64,000 nucleotides of DNA, taken from assembly GCA_015680685.1 (NCBI GenBank), contig MNCI01022494.1:630148-694147 (forward strand), given 5' to 3'. The notes beneath the pieces were generated by a model. That model made no database searches and was not told where the DNA came from. It worked only from the letters and a program-made list of their open reading frames with translations. The DNA comes from Gnetum montanum (taxonomy: Eukaryota; Streptophyta; Gnetopsida; Gnetales; Gnetaceae). This document shows, in pieces, positions 24,523 through 35,607 of this stretch (its first letter is position 1; every line of letters begins with the position of its first letter). The translations under genes and the position numbers were made by a program.

Positions 24523-26071
24523 TTTAATGACGAAAAACGTCGGTTGCTAGAAATACCCAGTGGAGTTCCATGTATAGAGTTCCAACCTCGGATCCGTGCG
24601 AGGTTCGTGCTAGAGAAGATGAATCCGAGGTTTCCTGAATAGTCTTGTCAATCAGACAGGGACTTATTTAATCAGTAAAATTTTGTAATAATCAGCTGAC
24701 AAAAGGGCGATCCCAATGAGGAGATATAATATCATTAATCCCCAAGGTAATGAAAACGATGTAAGTGATCCAAAGCGATTGCAAAATATATATAGATGAG
24801 ATGCAAGAAACTAGATTTAGAGAGTTTGTAATCCCAAGATCTGGGATTTAGCTTATAAACAAAATATGTTTGGTACAATTATTACAGGTGGGCTTCGGTT
24901 TAGACAAAGCACGTGCCAACAACAAGAAAGCTATTTAAAGATAAAACAAGCAAAGGTCGATCTACCTTGTTCTAGCCAATCTGGGTGCAAGGGAGTCAGA
25001 CCCGAAGTAGAATATCCGTTAACTGGCTATTTCTGATCAAAGATTCTTGCCAATCACCTTTGATGTTCTTACAATTGCTGATCCTATTTTTGTCAATCTT
25101 TGCAAAAAATTGTCAATAATTGCCAATGAAAGAAAATTGCTCACGGAGAAAATTTGCCAAATGAGATAAATTTTTGCCAACCCCTTAATCCTTGTCAACT
25201 AGGGTATTTATAAGATTAGAGTCAAGAGAAAGATGCAATTTAGATGACACGTGTCCTGAACCTATAAAATATCGTTGACTTGATGTATTTGTGTTTGAAG
25301 CTTGCAACGCCACTCTACATTACATTCTGAAGCATAATGCATTGTAATCTACTTTTGCTGGAGCTTTGACAACAAGCTATTCTTTGGTTACACTGTAATA
25401 CGCTAGAGAGCGTATTGTGACGTATGAATTGCTAATGCATGAATTGCATTATCTCTATCATTGCTTGTATTACGTTGCATCATGCTTCATTACGCTACGT
25501 TATGCTTCATTACACTGCATAGCGTAATTCAGTGTAAAATAGCGAACCTGCAAAAAATAGCGAAGTGTTGTCACCGCGCTTCCCTTGTTTCTATCCAGTC
25601 TTTCTAGGGTTTATTACACTACACTACGTAATGTAGCGTAATAGGCCCTTATCCAAAAAAAGGAAGACTTGCTGAAATGTGCGACATGCTACAGATCTTT
25701 GTTTGAACCTTGAGATTTTGCAGGACCATCGAGATCTCAGATTTTGCCATCTCCGTTGTTGCGATTAGATGGACTATCTTCTGGCATTAGGCTGCATTAT
25801 GCCACATTACGCTGCATTGCGTAACGTGGTGTAATATGCCAAAAGTTAAGATTTTCGAAACATAGAAAACTCGTGAAGTTGAAGGCTTACCGTTGTGCAC
25901 CCCTTGTCTTATTCTGTCCTCTCGAGTCTATTACGCTATGCTGAGTATTGTTTGCGCAATAGACCCTTAGCTGAAAAGGGAACTTTCTAAGCTGCGACTT
26001 GTCGCAAATCCTTGCCTTAGTCGCAAGATTTTGCTCAATCGTTGAGGCCTCAAAATTTTCACAGTGTTTCA
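24523..26071 (-). repeat. Element C: 5' LTR (1549 bp)
   Basis: Full-length partner of 13711-15239, ending CAGTGTTTCA. TATA box in element sense at 25212-25205. It is clearly similar to its partner throughout, with scattered substitutions, many of them C/T or G/A. Confidence 0.93.
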
Positions 26072-26764
26072 AGGCTGAAGGAGATGATGAAGGTGAAAAA
26101 GAAGGAGGACCATCACCATGATGGTACCTTCTCTTCGGTGGTCACAACCTCAATCGTAGTTACGATTAGAATGTCCATCTTTGTCATGTGTTCATGTTCC
26201 TTTTTTAGACCTTTTGTGTCTGTTAGTACCAAAATCTGGGTTATGGATAGTTGAGTGAAGATTTTGATACACAACCCCTTGATCGAAATCAACGGGAGGA
26301 ACATCATTGTGTGGGAGGCTTCTTGAGGCAAGTTCACCACCCTCATTTTCACTTATGACATACAGGACATTCTGAGACAACTTTCCCTTCATGGATTTAT
26401 GACGCCTCTCCTATTATAGATTCCTTTGATGCTGTGCCTCCACGGGTCGATACTCTCTCAAGTCATGATCATGCACAATGTACTCTACCTATAAGTGTTG
26501 CATACCAATTCATGTGAGATCACGAAGGAGCATGCCCAGAACTGAGCAATTGGGAGGTAACACTATGTTACCTTCTAAATCACGCCAATGCAGTTATTCA
26601 TCCTGGTGGAGGATAAAGGTAAAGTTTGGTATATACTCATTAGGATGAATGTATACCATGTGAAACTATTGAGGGAATTGTGGATTATCATGTGTAGTAC
26701 GCCTTTGATTGTTCCTTGTATTGAACCTAGGTGGTGAAACACTCTCGTAAGAAGAAAGAGACAT
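26072..26764 (-). pseudogene. Element B: gag, N-terminal part
   Basis: The start ATG at 26764-26762 gives MSLSSYESVSPPRFNTRNN, matching element E's gag start at 60120 (MSPSSYESASSPR) and element D's at 31197 (MSLSQGS). The frame contains stops within 40 codons. A Lys- and His-rich stretch on the printed strand at 26075-26130 is the complement of the Asp/Ser-rich segment seen in element E at 60780-60830. The gag is interrupted at 26076 by element C and resumes at 13705. Confidence 0.8.
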
Positions 26765-26883
26765 AATTGTCTATTCAGTATGCAATACTTTTCGTTTCAC
26801 TAATTGTAAGATAACCAACCCTAAGGGTTCGTTCCAACGATGTGAAGATTTCCTAAGTTCTAGCTAGCACACAATCAATAAAG

Positions 26884-26902
26884 TCCCCGGCAACAGTGCC
26901 AA
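26884..26902 (-). other. Element B: primer-binding site (tRNA-Asp type)
   Basis: Element-sense TTGGCACTGTTGCCGGGGA abuts the LTR end. The perfect plant tRNA-Asp complement would be TGGCGCCGTTGCCGGGG, so there are only two differences. A tRNA-Asp primer is characteristic of Athila-type elements. Confidence 0.85.
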
Positions 26903-27775
26903 TGATGAGCGACGAGGTATCCCTATGCTCAACCATATGAATACGAGCGTACACACACGATCCGGTTGAATTCCAAGGACTAAGTGCTTGTGCACCTTTA
27001 CAGAACCCATACGGTTTGGTACATTGTTGTCTTCCCAAGCTTACTTGTATAGGACAATTGTATGGTGAAGTAAACTTGAGGTATATTATTTTTATATATT
27101 TTTATGTTTTATGTCATAGTGCTACAAAGGGAGAAGTGAACTAATCAAGTAACCAATTTAATTTAACTAATCAACTATGCTCTAACTAGTCTTAACACCA
27201 GCATCCATTCCCATTTTTCCGTACACATCCTAAACCAATGCAACACTACTATGATTACCAAATGCTAATCGTTATTGGGTTACCAAGTGTTCCACACATG
27301 CTCGAAGTGGTCGTACTATGTGTGCTTACTTGGGAGAATTAACAAGGTGAGAGAGAGAGAGAACATTAATTAACTAGGGGAAGCATTCAATAACTATAAA
27401 TAACATTAAATAAAAAATTCTGAATACTGTAAGGTTTATCACAAAGTTCGTTTTTATTTTCAGCCACAAGGTGTGCTTAGGTACACAATGCTTGAATAAA
27501 GATTCATTCACTTTATGACTCCTACTGTAGGCACTCAGAAATAATTTTAACTATGAGAAGGGAAAAAGGTAAGAGTTTGGGTAAGGGACTAAGATTAATG
27601 AACTAACTATTGCCAAACCAAGTGTGCCCACCTCTTATTTATAGGTGACAAGACAAGCCCCGATATCGGATGTTCGATATCGCTTGGAAGGCTCCGATAT
27701 CGNAAGCCTCGATATCAGATGTCTGATATCGCTTGGAAGGCTCCGATATCACGTACGTGATATCGTGGCTCATTA
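26903..27775 (-). repeat. Element B: 5' LTR (873 bp)
   Basis: Begins TGATGAGCGACG and ends GGCTCATTA as printed (terminal CA changed to TA). It is longer than the 3' LTR because the GATATC palindrome segment (27655-27767) holds an extra copy of about 45-50 bases; an undetermined base (N, 27703) lies at the junction. TATA box at 27643-27636. Confidence 0.93.
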
Positions 27776-28059
27776 AGCTGAAATTCAAAGATGGAATAAT
27801 GTACAACATGATGATAATATACTAAGTATATCTATCACAAATCATAAATGCTAAGCAAGTATTATTAGAACATTTTATAATTAATTTATTAGGAAGAAAA
27901 TTGCAAATATCAAGTCAAACTTTGTAGGAGGTATTAAGCTACTACTAGGCATTGTGCATAAGTGTTCATACTACATGAATATCAAACACATCTTGTACTT
28001 TATTTATTACTACTACTATATTCTATGCAAACTAAAGGATCATCACCTAAAGCCATAGT

Positions 28060-28150
28060 GTTAATGAGTGAAAGCCTAACCTCTTGAAGAGGCTATGCCC
28101 AAGCTCGAACCCAAGTCTTTGACTTGAGAAATGAGCAACTTACCATGTCA
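28060..28150 (-). repeat. SINE-like tRNA-derived segment 1
   Basis: Minus strand shows a B-box-like GGGTTCGAGC (28112-28103) and an A-box-like CATGGTAAGTTGC (28147-28135) in tRNA spacing. Typical of tRNA-derived SINE heads; a tRNA pseudogene is the alternative. Confidence 0.5.
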
Positions 28151-28399
28151 CTATATTTTGTAAAAATTGATTTATTTAAAAGATCTTTTGGGTTTATATG
28201 AATGTAATTAAACTTTAGTTTCTATATTTTTAAAAAATATATTTTGTTTACATGAAGTAAAAATTAGAGAAGTCTTAAATATTTAAAAATTAAAACAAAG
28301 CCTAAAGTGTATTATGATCCCAAAACATATTTAAAGTATTAATTTATGTGTTATAACCCACTAAAACAATGGTTCTATAGCAAGTCTATACAAAGGAAA

Positions 28400-28470
28400 C
28401 AATGAGGTGTTAGCCTAGTGGTGAGACTTTTGATTTGAAAGCTCCAAGTTATGGGTTTGATTTTAAGGGG
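28400..28470 (+). repeat. SINE-like tRNA-derived segment 2
   Basis: A-box-like TTAGCCTAGTGGTGAGA (28410-28426) and B-box-like GGGTTTGATTT (28453-28463). The head AATGAGGTGTTAGCCTAGT is shared with the copy at 28695. Confidence 0.5.
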
Positions 28471-28694
28471 AATGCTAAGTTATAAATTTTGGGGTGTTCC
28501 TATATTATAATTACATAGGATGTCTATCTTTTATTTATACACTTAATGAAGAATACATATGGTTGAAAATTTTGAATTGAAAATGAATTACATCCACAAA
28601 TACTATAAGAATGGTTGGTAGCTATAGGAAAAAGGAGAAATGAAATGGCTCCATTTCCTGTGGTATAAATAAGAAAACACTATAAATCAATCAT

Positions 28695-28760
28695 AATGAG
28701 GTCTTAGCCTAGTAGTATATCTCTTAATTTGGAAGCTTCAAGTTATGGGTTTAGTTCTGG
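28695..28760 (+). repeat. SINE-like tRNA-derived segment 3
   Basis: Head AATGAGGTCTTAGCCTAGTA with A-box-like TAGCCTAGTAGT and B-box-like GGGTTTAGTTC about 42 bases on. Same family as 28400-28470, about 290 bases away. Confidence 0.5.
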
Positions 28761-29649
28761 TAGGCAAAGAAAAATTATAAAGGTCTAATTTGGTTTTATG
28801 CTTTAAGGGTAAATATAGTTTAAAAAAAACTTTCAAGTTTTAAACCTCCCTCACAACGAGTTGAAGGATCCTGTTTGGAATAGTTGATGGGTACAATTAT
28901 CTTACTTAGGATTTAAGCAAGTTGACTTTGTTGCTTAGCCTTTATATCCTTTTCGAGAAAGCACCAAAATATGTTGAAATAATCTATTGAAATTGCATAG
29001 CATTTTCATGATGCTAGAATAACTATATTAAGCATCCCTTACCCTTTGTAAATTGAGAGGGTAGTTTACTAATCATCTTGTAGGGGACATTGGTTTTAGA
29101 TAAGGTCTTTGGAAACTATGTAAGTTGATCCTATTAAGCCTACCTCAAGGTTAAGATTAAATTGTATTAAGGCTACACATTGGGGGAATTTGAGTAATCA
29201 ATTAGCTCAATATCATGTGTATCAAAGCTAGCTTAAATAGTGGCTAATTAGCTCAAGTCATTAGGTGATTGTGGCATGTACTATAACCCCATTAAGAGTT
29301 ATGTCACAATCCAAATTTAGGAAATAAATTATTACAAGTTGGGGGTGTCAAAATATAAAATTATAATTTGGCATCAGTATATGATAAGACATATAGCTAA
29401 CAAGATACATTAGAAGAGTTATAAAAGAATATAATAATGTATTAAGTATAACTCAAAAGAGTAACCTCTTACATAAAAAAAAATTATTAATGAGTTGTAA
29501 TTTAAGTGGTTATTAATAGAGAAAAAAATCATTAGGATGAGAAAGATTATGATAATTTGTGTAGCATAAAAATATTTTGTTTTTAATGTATCACTACTCA
29601 TAAGTACCAAAGAATAAAAATATTCTACTTTTCATGTATTACTACTTGT

Positions 29650-29830
29650 AAGGAATGCTTTTTTAGGTTTTCATCCTTACAGCCAATCTTGAAAGGCCTC
29701 TCCTTTAGGGTAGGAAAAGGATTAGGCCTTGCCTTTATTCAGAAGTGCTCTTATGGGTTTTCACTTCTTATTATAGGGTTTCTTGTAAAGAGAATGAGAA
29801 AACTCTTTCTTAAGGTGAAATGAGGAATTA
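29650..29830. repeat. Dispersed repeat, copy 1
   Basis: Matches 51555-51720 along its length (shared TTTTTAGGTTTTCATCCTTACA, CCTCTCxTTTxGGGTAG, AAAGGATTxGGCxTT). The repeat class is unknown; an old copia-type LTR or internal fragment is possible. Confidence 0.55.
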
Positions 29831-30164
29831 ATAAATTATCATGCCTAACATAGTTGTTAGGTTTTCTCTTATTTGAGTGGTCACGTTGTCTCTTCTTCAA
29901 GTTAAAGTATCATTAATCCAAAGCAACTCAAAACTTTATGCCAAAACTAGTCAAATGCATAATAACAAAAACTTGCAATTAGATGCGTTTTTTCAAAAGG
30001 AAATTGTAAAAAATAATAATTATAAAATAATCAATATTTGAAAAATATTACTATAGCCTTGTTTTTACAATGAAGGTTAAGAAATAGTTTCGCTTCTTTG
30101 AATTCCTCATTACAAGGTGACATCAAAAATGGACATCGAAATGCTCAATAATTGATATAATTAC

Positions 30165-31071
30165 TAATTAGTCATGAACTCGTCAGCTCTGATATCAGGT
30201 TTCCGATATCAGAATCAAAGCCCTAACATCATATACCCAATATCAGAGCCTAAGAGATGATGTCAGATATTTGATATCATCTCCTCTATGCTAGCCTATA
30301 AATACAACACTTGGGTGCACAGTTGAGACACAACACAATAGAAAGCTTTAGTTTTTAGTTCTCAATTTTTGATAGTCTTTCTTAGATTTGTATTATACCC
30401 AATGCATGCTTGCAGTGTGATATTTGTAATTGTATGACACCTTTGTTTGAGTGTGACGTACTTAAACATGTTACATGACTGGAAATTATGATCAAGATTA
30501 CTTCCATCATTGTCACATTCACTTAGATTTATTATTGCTTTATTTGTTTGTTTGTTTTTTTGTTTAATTATTTTCTATTCTTCTATGTTAACATTCCCAT
30601 TTATTGCTATTTACTATTACTATCATTAAGTGGAATGCGTATGCCTTAATCACAAGCATTTAAGTGTAGATACTTGATAATCCAACAGTGTATTGTTTGG
30701 CACACCCCATGACATATGCTTGGTAATCCCAGAAGTAGTCTCATGAAGTCCAAGGCATAAACGAATGATTAAGAGCATATACTCATTACACATAGGCTAG
30801 TTTAGATCTTATTTTCCATTGTTCATTAGTTTAGTTAATTTATCTCTTTATTGTCATTAGGAGTAGCATAGAATTAGACATTATACATCTCACATTAGAC
30901 TAAACCATACGTGACAAAGCTACAACTAGTCCAAGTGGGAAGATAGCGAACTATGATGTAAGCATAACAATCTAGATGCCACAACTAGTTCCATCCATGA
31001 AATTCAACCGGATCATGCGTGAACACTTATGATTCATATGGTTGGGCATAGGGATACCTTGCCACTCATCA
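30165..31071 (+). repeat. Element D: 5' LTR (907 bp)
   Basis: Starts TAATTAGTCATGAA (the usual TG changed) and ends CACTCATCA. U3 holds GATATC palindromes (30187-30280); TATA box TATAAATA at 30297-30304. Pairs with 38537-39398. Confidence 0.93.
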
Positions 31072-31091
31072 TTGGCGCCATTGCCAAGGAT
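31072..31091 (+). other. Element D: primer-binding site (tRNA-Asp type)
   Basis: TTGGCGCCATTGCCAAGGA directly follows the LTR end. Compared with the tRNA-Asp complement it has G-to-A changes only. Confidence 0.85.
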
Positions 31092-31196
31092 GGTTCTAGT
31101 CATCTAAATTAGTTATATCATACACAATCGCTATAAAGGTATTAATGATATATCTTTCATAAAATATTAAATCACATACATCATAAACTAACAGCA

Positions 31197-33600
31197 ATGT
31201 CTCTCTCACAAGGAAGTCATAATGCACTTTATAGCGAAAGCATTCATTAGAGAAATAATGAGATCTATGATAAAGAAACTTGGAGTGACCAATCTTATGT
31301 AGGGGTTTCTTATGTTCATGATCACCTTGATGACACTCAAAGACTACATTTACCTAAGGCAGAAAATCTTGGAGGAGATGACGTAAGTCCTAAACTAGGG
31401 GAGGCCTCAAGGTCTAAGACCTCCTTGAAACTAAGAAATGATGAATTAAGGGACCTTGGGGAACACCATAGAAGCCATGGTAATCCTTCCAATTTCTCAT
31501 CTTCCTTTTTCCTTTCAATGTTTAGTTATGACGAAGATGAATATAGGTATGAAGATAAAGCTCCACTAAAGGGTCAAAATAGAAACAAAAATTGAACCTG
31601 TAGGAACACTCATAGTCGTCAACATGAACATAGACAAAATTGTCACAATCAATTGAATAGAAATTCTTGTCACAACCTGTTTGATGATGATGAACCCTTT
31701 TTGGCCACTAGAAACCTAATGTAGATCACAAAGGTAGTTAAGATATCTCACAGGCATTGCAAAGAGAGTCACCTACCCAAGCTTGATGTGATTCCTAAAT
31801 TTTCAAGAGGCTATGATTGAAATCCACAACATCATTTACAAGCCTTCCATGATGCCTATGCTTTCTACAACATTGAAAGTGGGTGGAAAAATCTTAAGCT
31901 CTTTCCTAAGACATTGATTGATAGAGTCAAAGTGTGGTATAGATCATTAAAACCAAATTCAATCTAACAATGGTCCACAATGTTGGAACTCTTCAACAAG
32001 AAATACCAAACATATGCAAGGGTGTCCAACTTAAGGAGATAGATCCAAGGATGGAAGCAAGGACAATATGAACCCTTAGACACAGCCTTAGATAGATATT
32101 ATTCCCTACTAAATAGATGCCCAGGCCATGGTTTCTCTGAGGAAAGACAACTATTCCACATCATAGATTGGCTTTGTAATGAAATGAAGGAGATCCTTGC
32201 AATGTATGCCCCAGGTCAATTATACGAGCTACATGCCCGTCAGACCCCGAGAGCTAATCGAGTGTGTGGAAAAAGAAGTTGGGACCCAACTCTTTAATAG
32301 AAGGAGGTCCATCTCTATGATAAGAAGAAATAAACCACTCTTGATAAAGTGATTCCGCAACAAACCTTGTCGATACAAAAGTCTATTGATGAACTTGAAG
32401 CAAAGTTTAATAGGATGTCAAAATGGATATATGAACACATTACAACTCTTGTTGAAAAGGTTGAAAAGAAGATCATGCAAAACAAGCTAGGTGATCATAA
32501 TAAATAAAGGATATATAACCAAGAAATAGCTAGGAACACTTTTTGGCAAATAAGAAAAATGGTTGATGAAAGTGAGGCTATAGATGCAACCATAAAAGAA
32601 GATAATGGATGTTACATCTACATATATGACCATCCAAAGGGCCATTGCCTAGTCTTGTTGCATCTACATGAGTATTGGGTAGGTGCATTAAATTCAAATT
32701 TTGTATAGAAGCACATACCTGGGAAATTTCCTCTTCCACACCGTAATCATAGATAGCCCCACAACCAACCACACTATCCTAGGGGGACTTATTACTAGCC
32801 TCAACAAGGTCATCAACCACAGTCGTGGGGGTGGCCACCACCAAATCAACCCTATCCTTCCTATCTGCTAAAACCACATGGATATTATGTTTAACACCCT
32901 ATTTCCCCAGCTAGCTCTACATCCTCTAGTTCAAATTCTAACTACCACTCTCCTGAGTACCATCAACCCATGACATTCCTAGAAGGATCACCACCTTGCA
33001 CCTCTTACCATCCATCCTACCCTCAATATTCTCATGCTCCACTTCATCACATGCCACCACCAAGGACATAAGAAGGTTTTGCATCACAATATCAACAAAC
33101 AAATGCCACTTGTGTTGCAAATGTGCATAAGCATGCTGACACTAGTGGATCTCAATCATAATGTTGGAAATGTTCCTTCTGGTGGAAAGGTTATAAGTTG
33201 AAGCAAAAGACTCAAGGATCTACCACATCATCTGAACTTGCATAATGCCAATTTGGTACAATGCCTTCCTTTTCACCACCAATGTCCTTTGATCATACAT
33301 AAGGGTCATCATCCACCATTACTCCAATTTCAAACCCAAGCAATGAATCTACAATCATGGGGAAACAAACAAATTCATGCATATAGTATCATGATCAAGG
33401 ATGCAATCGTAGGCTAAACATTCATTACAATAACATACCTCACATCTTAACCTACCAGACATTTAACACTCAAGTGTGTGATCAACAATTTATCTACCCA
33501 GCCATTGCAACATCAACAAACACCTAGTGGGTAGGGAATGAACAGTTACCAATGTTTTATACATGCATGGATCCTATTTATCCACTTATTAATCCTTGTC
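31197..33600 (+). pseudogene. Element D: gag, Athila-like, with stops
   Basis: The start ATG at 31197 gives MSLSQGSHNALYSESIH then a stop. Later frames contain an N-terminal Asp/Glu- and Asn-rich segment (31540-31720) and the retrotransposon gag core. The core reads HLQAFHDAYAFYNIESGW, LFPKTLIDRVKVWYRSL, TMLELFNKKYQTYA, ALDRYYSLLNRCPGHG (about 31830-32130). A basic, coiled linker follows (32330-32480). The C-terminal part (32750-33600) is a Pro/His/Tyr-rich stretch like the Gag tail of element E. Stops are spread throughout. It matches the gag of E at 61145-61440. Confidence 0.82.
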
Positions 33601-34960
33601 ATGGACAAATGTCTAGTTATGGGGGTCACCCCCCATTCTAATCTTCAGGATTCATAAGTGTTTTCCATCTTTTAGTTTTACAATTTTTTATCATATCCTC
33701 ATTTCTTGATACAATTTTTCTTATTCTTTTCAAATTTTTCTATTTGTTGTTTTCATCTTCTTTGTTAGTAATCTTGCTTGTGAATAAAATGATCATGTTG
33801 CCCATTGAGGTAAGGTTTTCTTTATGTTGTCAAGTCATAAGGGACTAATTATTTAGACATTGAAACCACACCATCCATCCACTCATTCCATTAATAAGAG
33901 GTACTTACCCTAGTCATAATGATATTCTTTAACATCATTCAACCTAAAAATAAATCCATAACCATTGTGTCCAGGTAGAAGAGTGTAGGACCAAGGTAGA
34001 ATGTAAAGGGTGTGACATCAAGGGGATTTGTGGATTCTCTTTGATCACTTCTATATATTCTATCATGTTGTCGAGGTTGTAATTATATCCTTGTAGATCT
34101 AACAAAAAATGGAAGTAAGAGTACCATAAAAAGACACTGAATAAATTCTGCAGGTCCCATTGGAAAGACATGTACCTATGCCTAAAGGTTAATGACTTCT
34201 TAGAACTTTGATAAAAAAAACATATGTACCATCAAAAAGCTTCTCCCTTAGACAAAACGCCAAATGATGTTACTCCTTGCAACTATGATAGTCTTATGGT
34301 TGTCTGCTGATGTGATGAAACAATGCGAGGTCACTGCAATGTGGTTTAGACTTGGTTTGAATCTTGGAAAGAAGGACTCATGATTATTTAACCATTAACA
34401 ACACACAAGGTTTCATTGTTCCCATGGTAAGACACCTCATATCCCAATTTCTGCAATCCTTTCTACATTCCATCTCATCTCGTTGTTTGTTTGATCCTAA
34501 CTTGTGGTTTTGTGTAACATAGAGTTATTATCTCAAATTGGTGATTTTAACATGTGTGTTTTATTACATAGGTATGCATTGCATTCAACCCCTTTAGTGC
34601 CTACAAACATTTTTAGGTGTGGTTACACAAGGGAATCATAGGCTAGAGCCTACTTTGGGGAGGATCTACTTATGTAAGTTTTGTGACTTGTACTTGTTTG
34701 ACACAACCACATCATTCTTAACCTTCCAAGTGCTTAATTGTTACATTTTTTTGTTTCTATTCTCATGTAACTTGATTTGCCCACAACCTCAATTTCAATG
34801 CCCTTTTTCTTGCTTCATCTAAAGCTTATCACATCAACGACTCCATCTTCCGACACTTCTAATGCCTCAAACTGATCTCCTACTTACTCTAGAACTATGA
34901 ACCTAACTTGAAACCTTCCAATCAAACCTAGGGCTTCATTTCTTATGTTTAGTATCACTA
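33601..34960 (+). other. Element D: non-coding block homologous to the end-of-pol tails of A and B
   Basis: It opens with CTAGTTATGGGGGTCACC, recalling TTAGTCATGGGGGAGATGGCC just after integrase in element A (2261-2281). T-rich tracts follow, then blocks such as TGACATCAAGGGGATT (34015; element A 2722) and the GATG...CAAGGTCACTGxAxTGTGGTTT motif (34300-34355; element A 3118-3142). Gag is thus joined directly to the post-integrase tail, with all of PR to IN missing. No gene seen here. Confidence 0.65.
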
Positions 34961-34969
34961 TGAGATGCT

Positions 34970-35090
34970 TATTCATGGACCCTAATATTGAGTACTCGAT
35001 ATCGGGTGGGATGCAATATCGAATACCTGATATCAAGTTGCATAAAACCTATATATATGATTCCCACGATGTCCAAACTTCATTCTCATC
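34970..35090 (+). promoter_or_regulatory. Element D: internal U3-like palindrome and TATA module upstream of ORF3
   Basis: CTCGATATCGGGTGGGATGC, CAATATCGAATACCTGATATC and then CCTATATATATGATT (35050-35063) repeat the layout of the LTR U3: GATATC palindromes followed by a TATA box. The module sits about 540 bases before the ORF3 start. It may be an internal promoter; this is inference from layout only. Confidence 0.45.
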
Positions 35091-35607
35091 ATTTGCAGCT
35101 AGGGGAGTTGTTCAAATTTTCTCTCGCAACTCAGAGCTTTGTGCACCCACTTTCCACTTGTGATATTTAGCTCTCTACTACTTCAATTTCTGTGCCATCT
35201 AAACCTATCTAAACCCAAAGTGTTCAAGTTAGTCGTAGGGGGTACTTACATGGGAAATGTGTTCCAATTTTCAATAATTTGCTAATGCCCAGAGACTATT
35301 ATAAGGGTAAGAATGTTAAAAACCATAAGTATTATACTAAAAAATCAATCATGGTAAAGCCAAAGGCATTAATCTTCCCACCCAATAGACCATAACCATT
35401 ATAATAAGTCACACATAAGGAAAAAAAGAACTGATTGTGAAGGCTGTAAAAGAAGATAAACACTCTTTGGGGATGTTTCTTGAAAATATTTCTAACTTTG
35501 TAATCATATGAACTAAGAACTTAATGAATTAAGTTAGGAGTATGGTATACCTCTGCTAATGGTAATTATTGACATCTTAGTAACACCTAATATTTGCTTG
35601 ATTGCAG

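Larger units (their letters stand above)
13711..26071 (-). mobile_element. Element C: Tat-like LTR element nested in element B, lacking RT and integrase
   Basis: Two long direct LTRs (13711-15239 and 24523-26071) have TGAAATACC...TTACA-type ends in element sense. The primer site next to the right LTR and the polypurine tract next to the left LTR show that the element runs on the minus strand. Contents in element order are gag (24268-21350), protease (21347-20527), a tandem-repeat block (20430-20108), a multi-exon gene on the opposite strand (19990-16150), and the 3' LTR. I find no RT, RNase H or integrase motif in either strand between the LTRs. It is about 12.4 kb long. The 5-bp target duplication is AGGGT/AGGCT. 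Confidence 0.9.
5461..27775 (-). mobile_element. Element B: Athila-like Ty3/gypsy element, interrupted by nested element C
   Basis: Read on the minus strand, the order is 5' LTR (27775-26903), primer-binding site, gag start, [element C insertion], rest of gag, PR, RT, RH, IN, non-coding tail, polypurine tract and 3' LTR (6300-5461). The insertion is bounded by a perfect 5-bp target-site duplication, AGCTG at 5456-5460 and 27776-27780, which fixes both ends to the base. Without element C the unit would be about 9.95 kb. All frames contain stops or shifts. Confidence 0.95.
27776..30159. other. AT-rich spacer between elements B and D
   Basis: No gene seen. It holds the right AGCTG duplication (27776-27780), three tRNA-related SINE-like segments (about 28060-28150, 28400-28470, 28695-28760) and a dispersed repeat (29650-29830). 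The rest is low-complexity AT-rich DNA without long frames. Confidence 0.6.
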
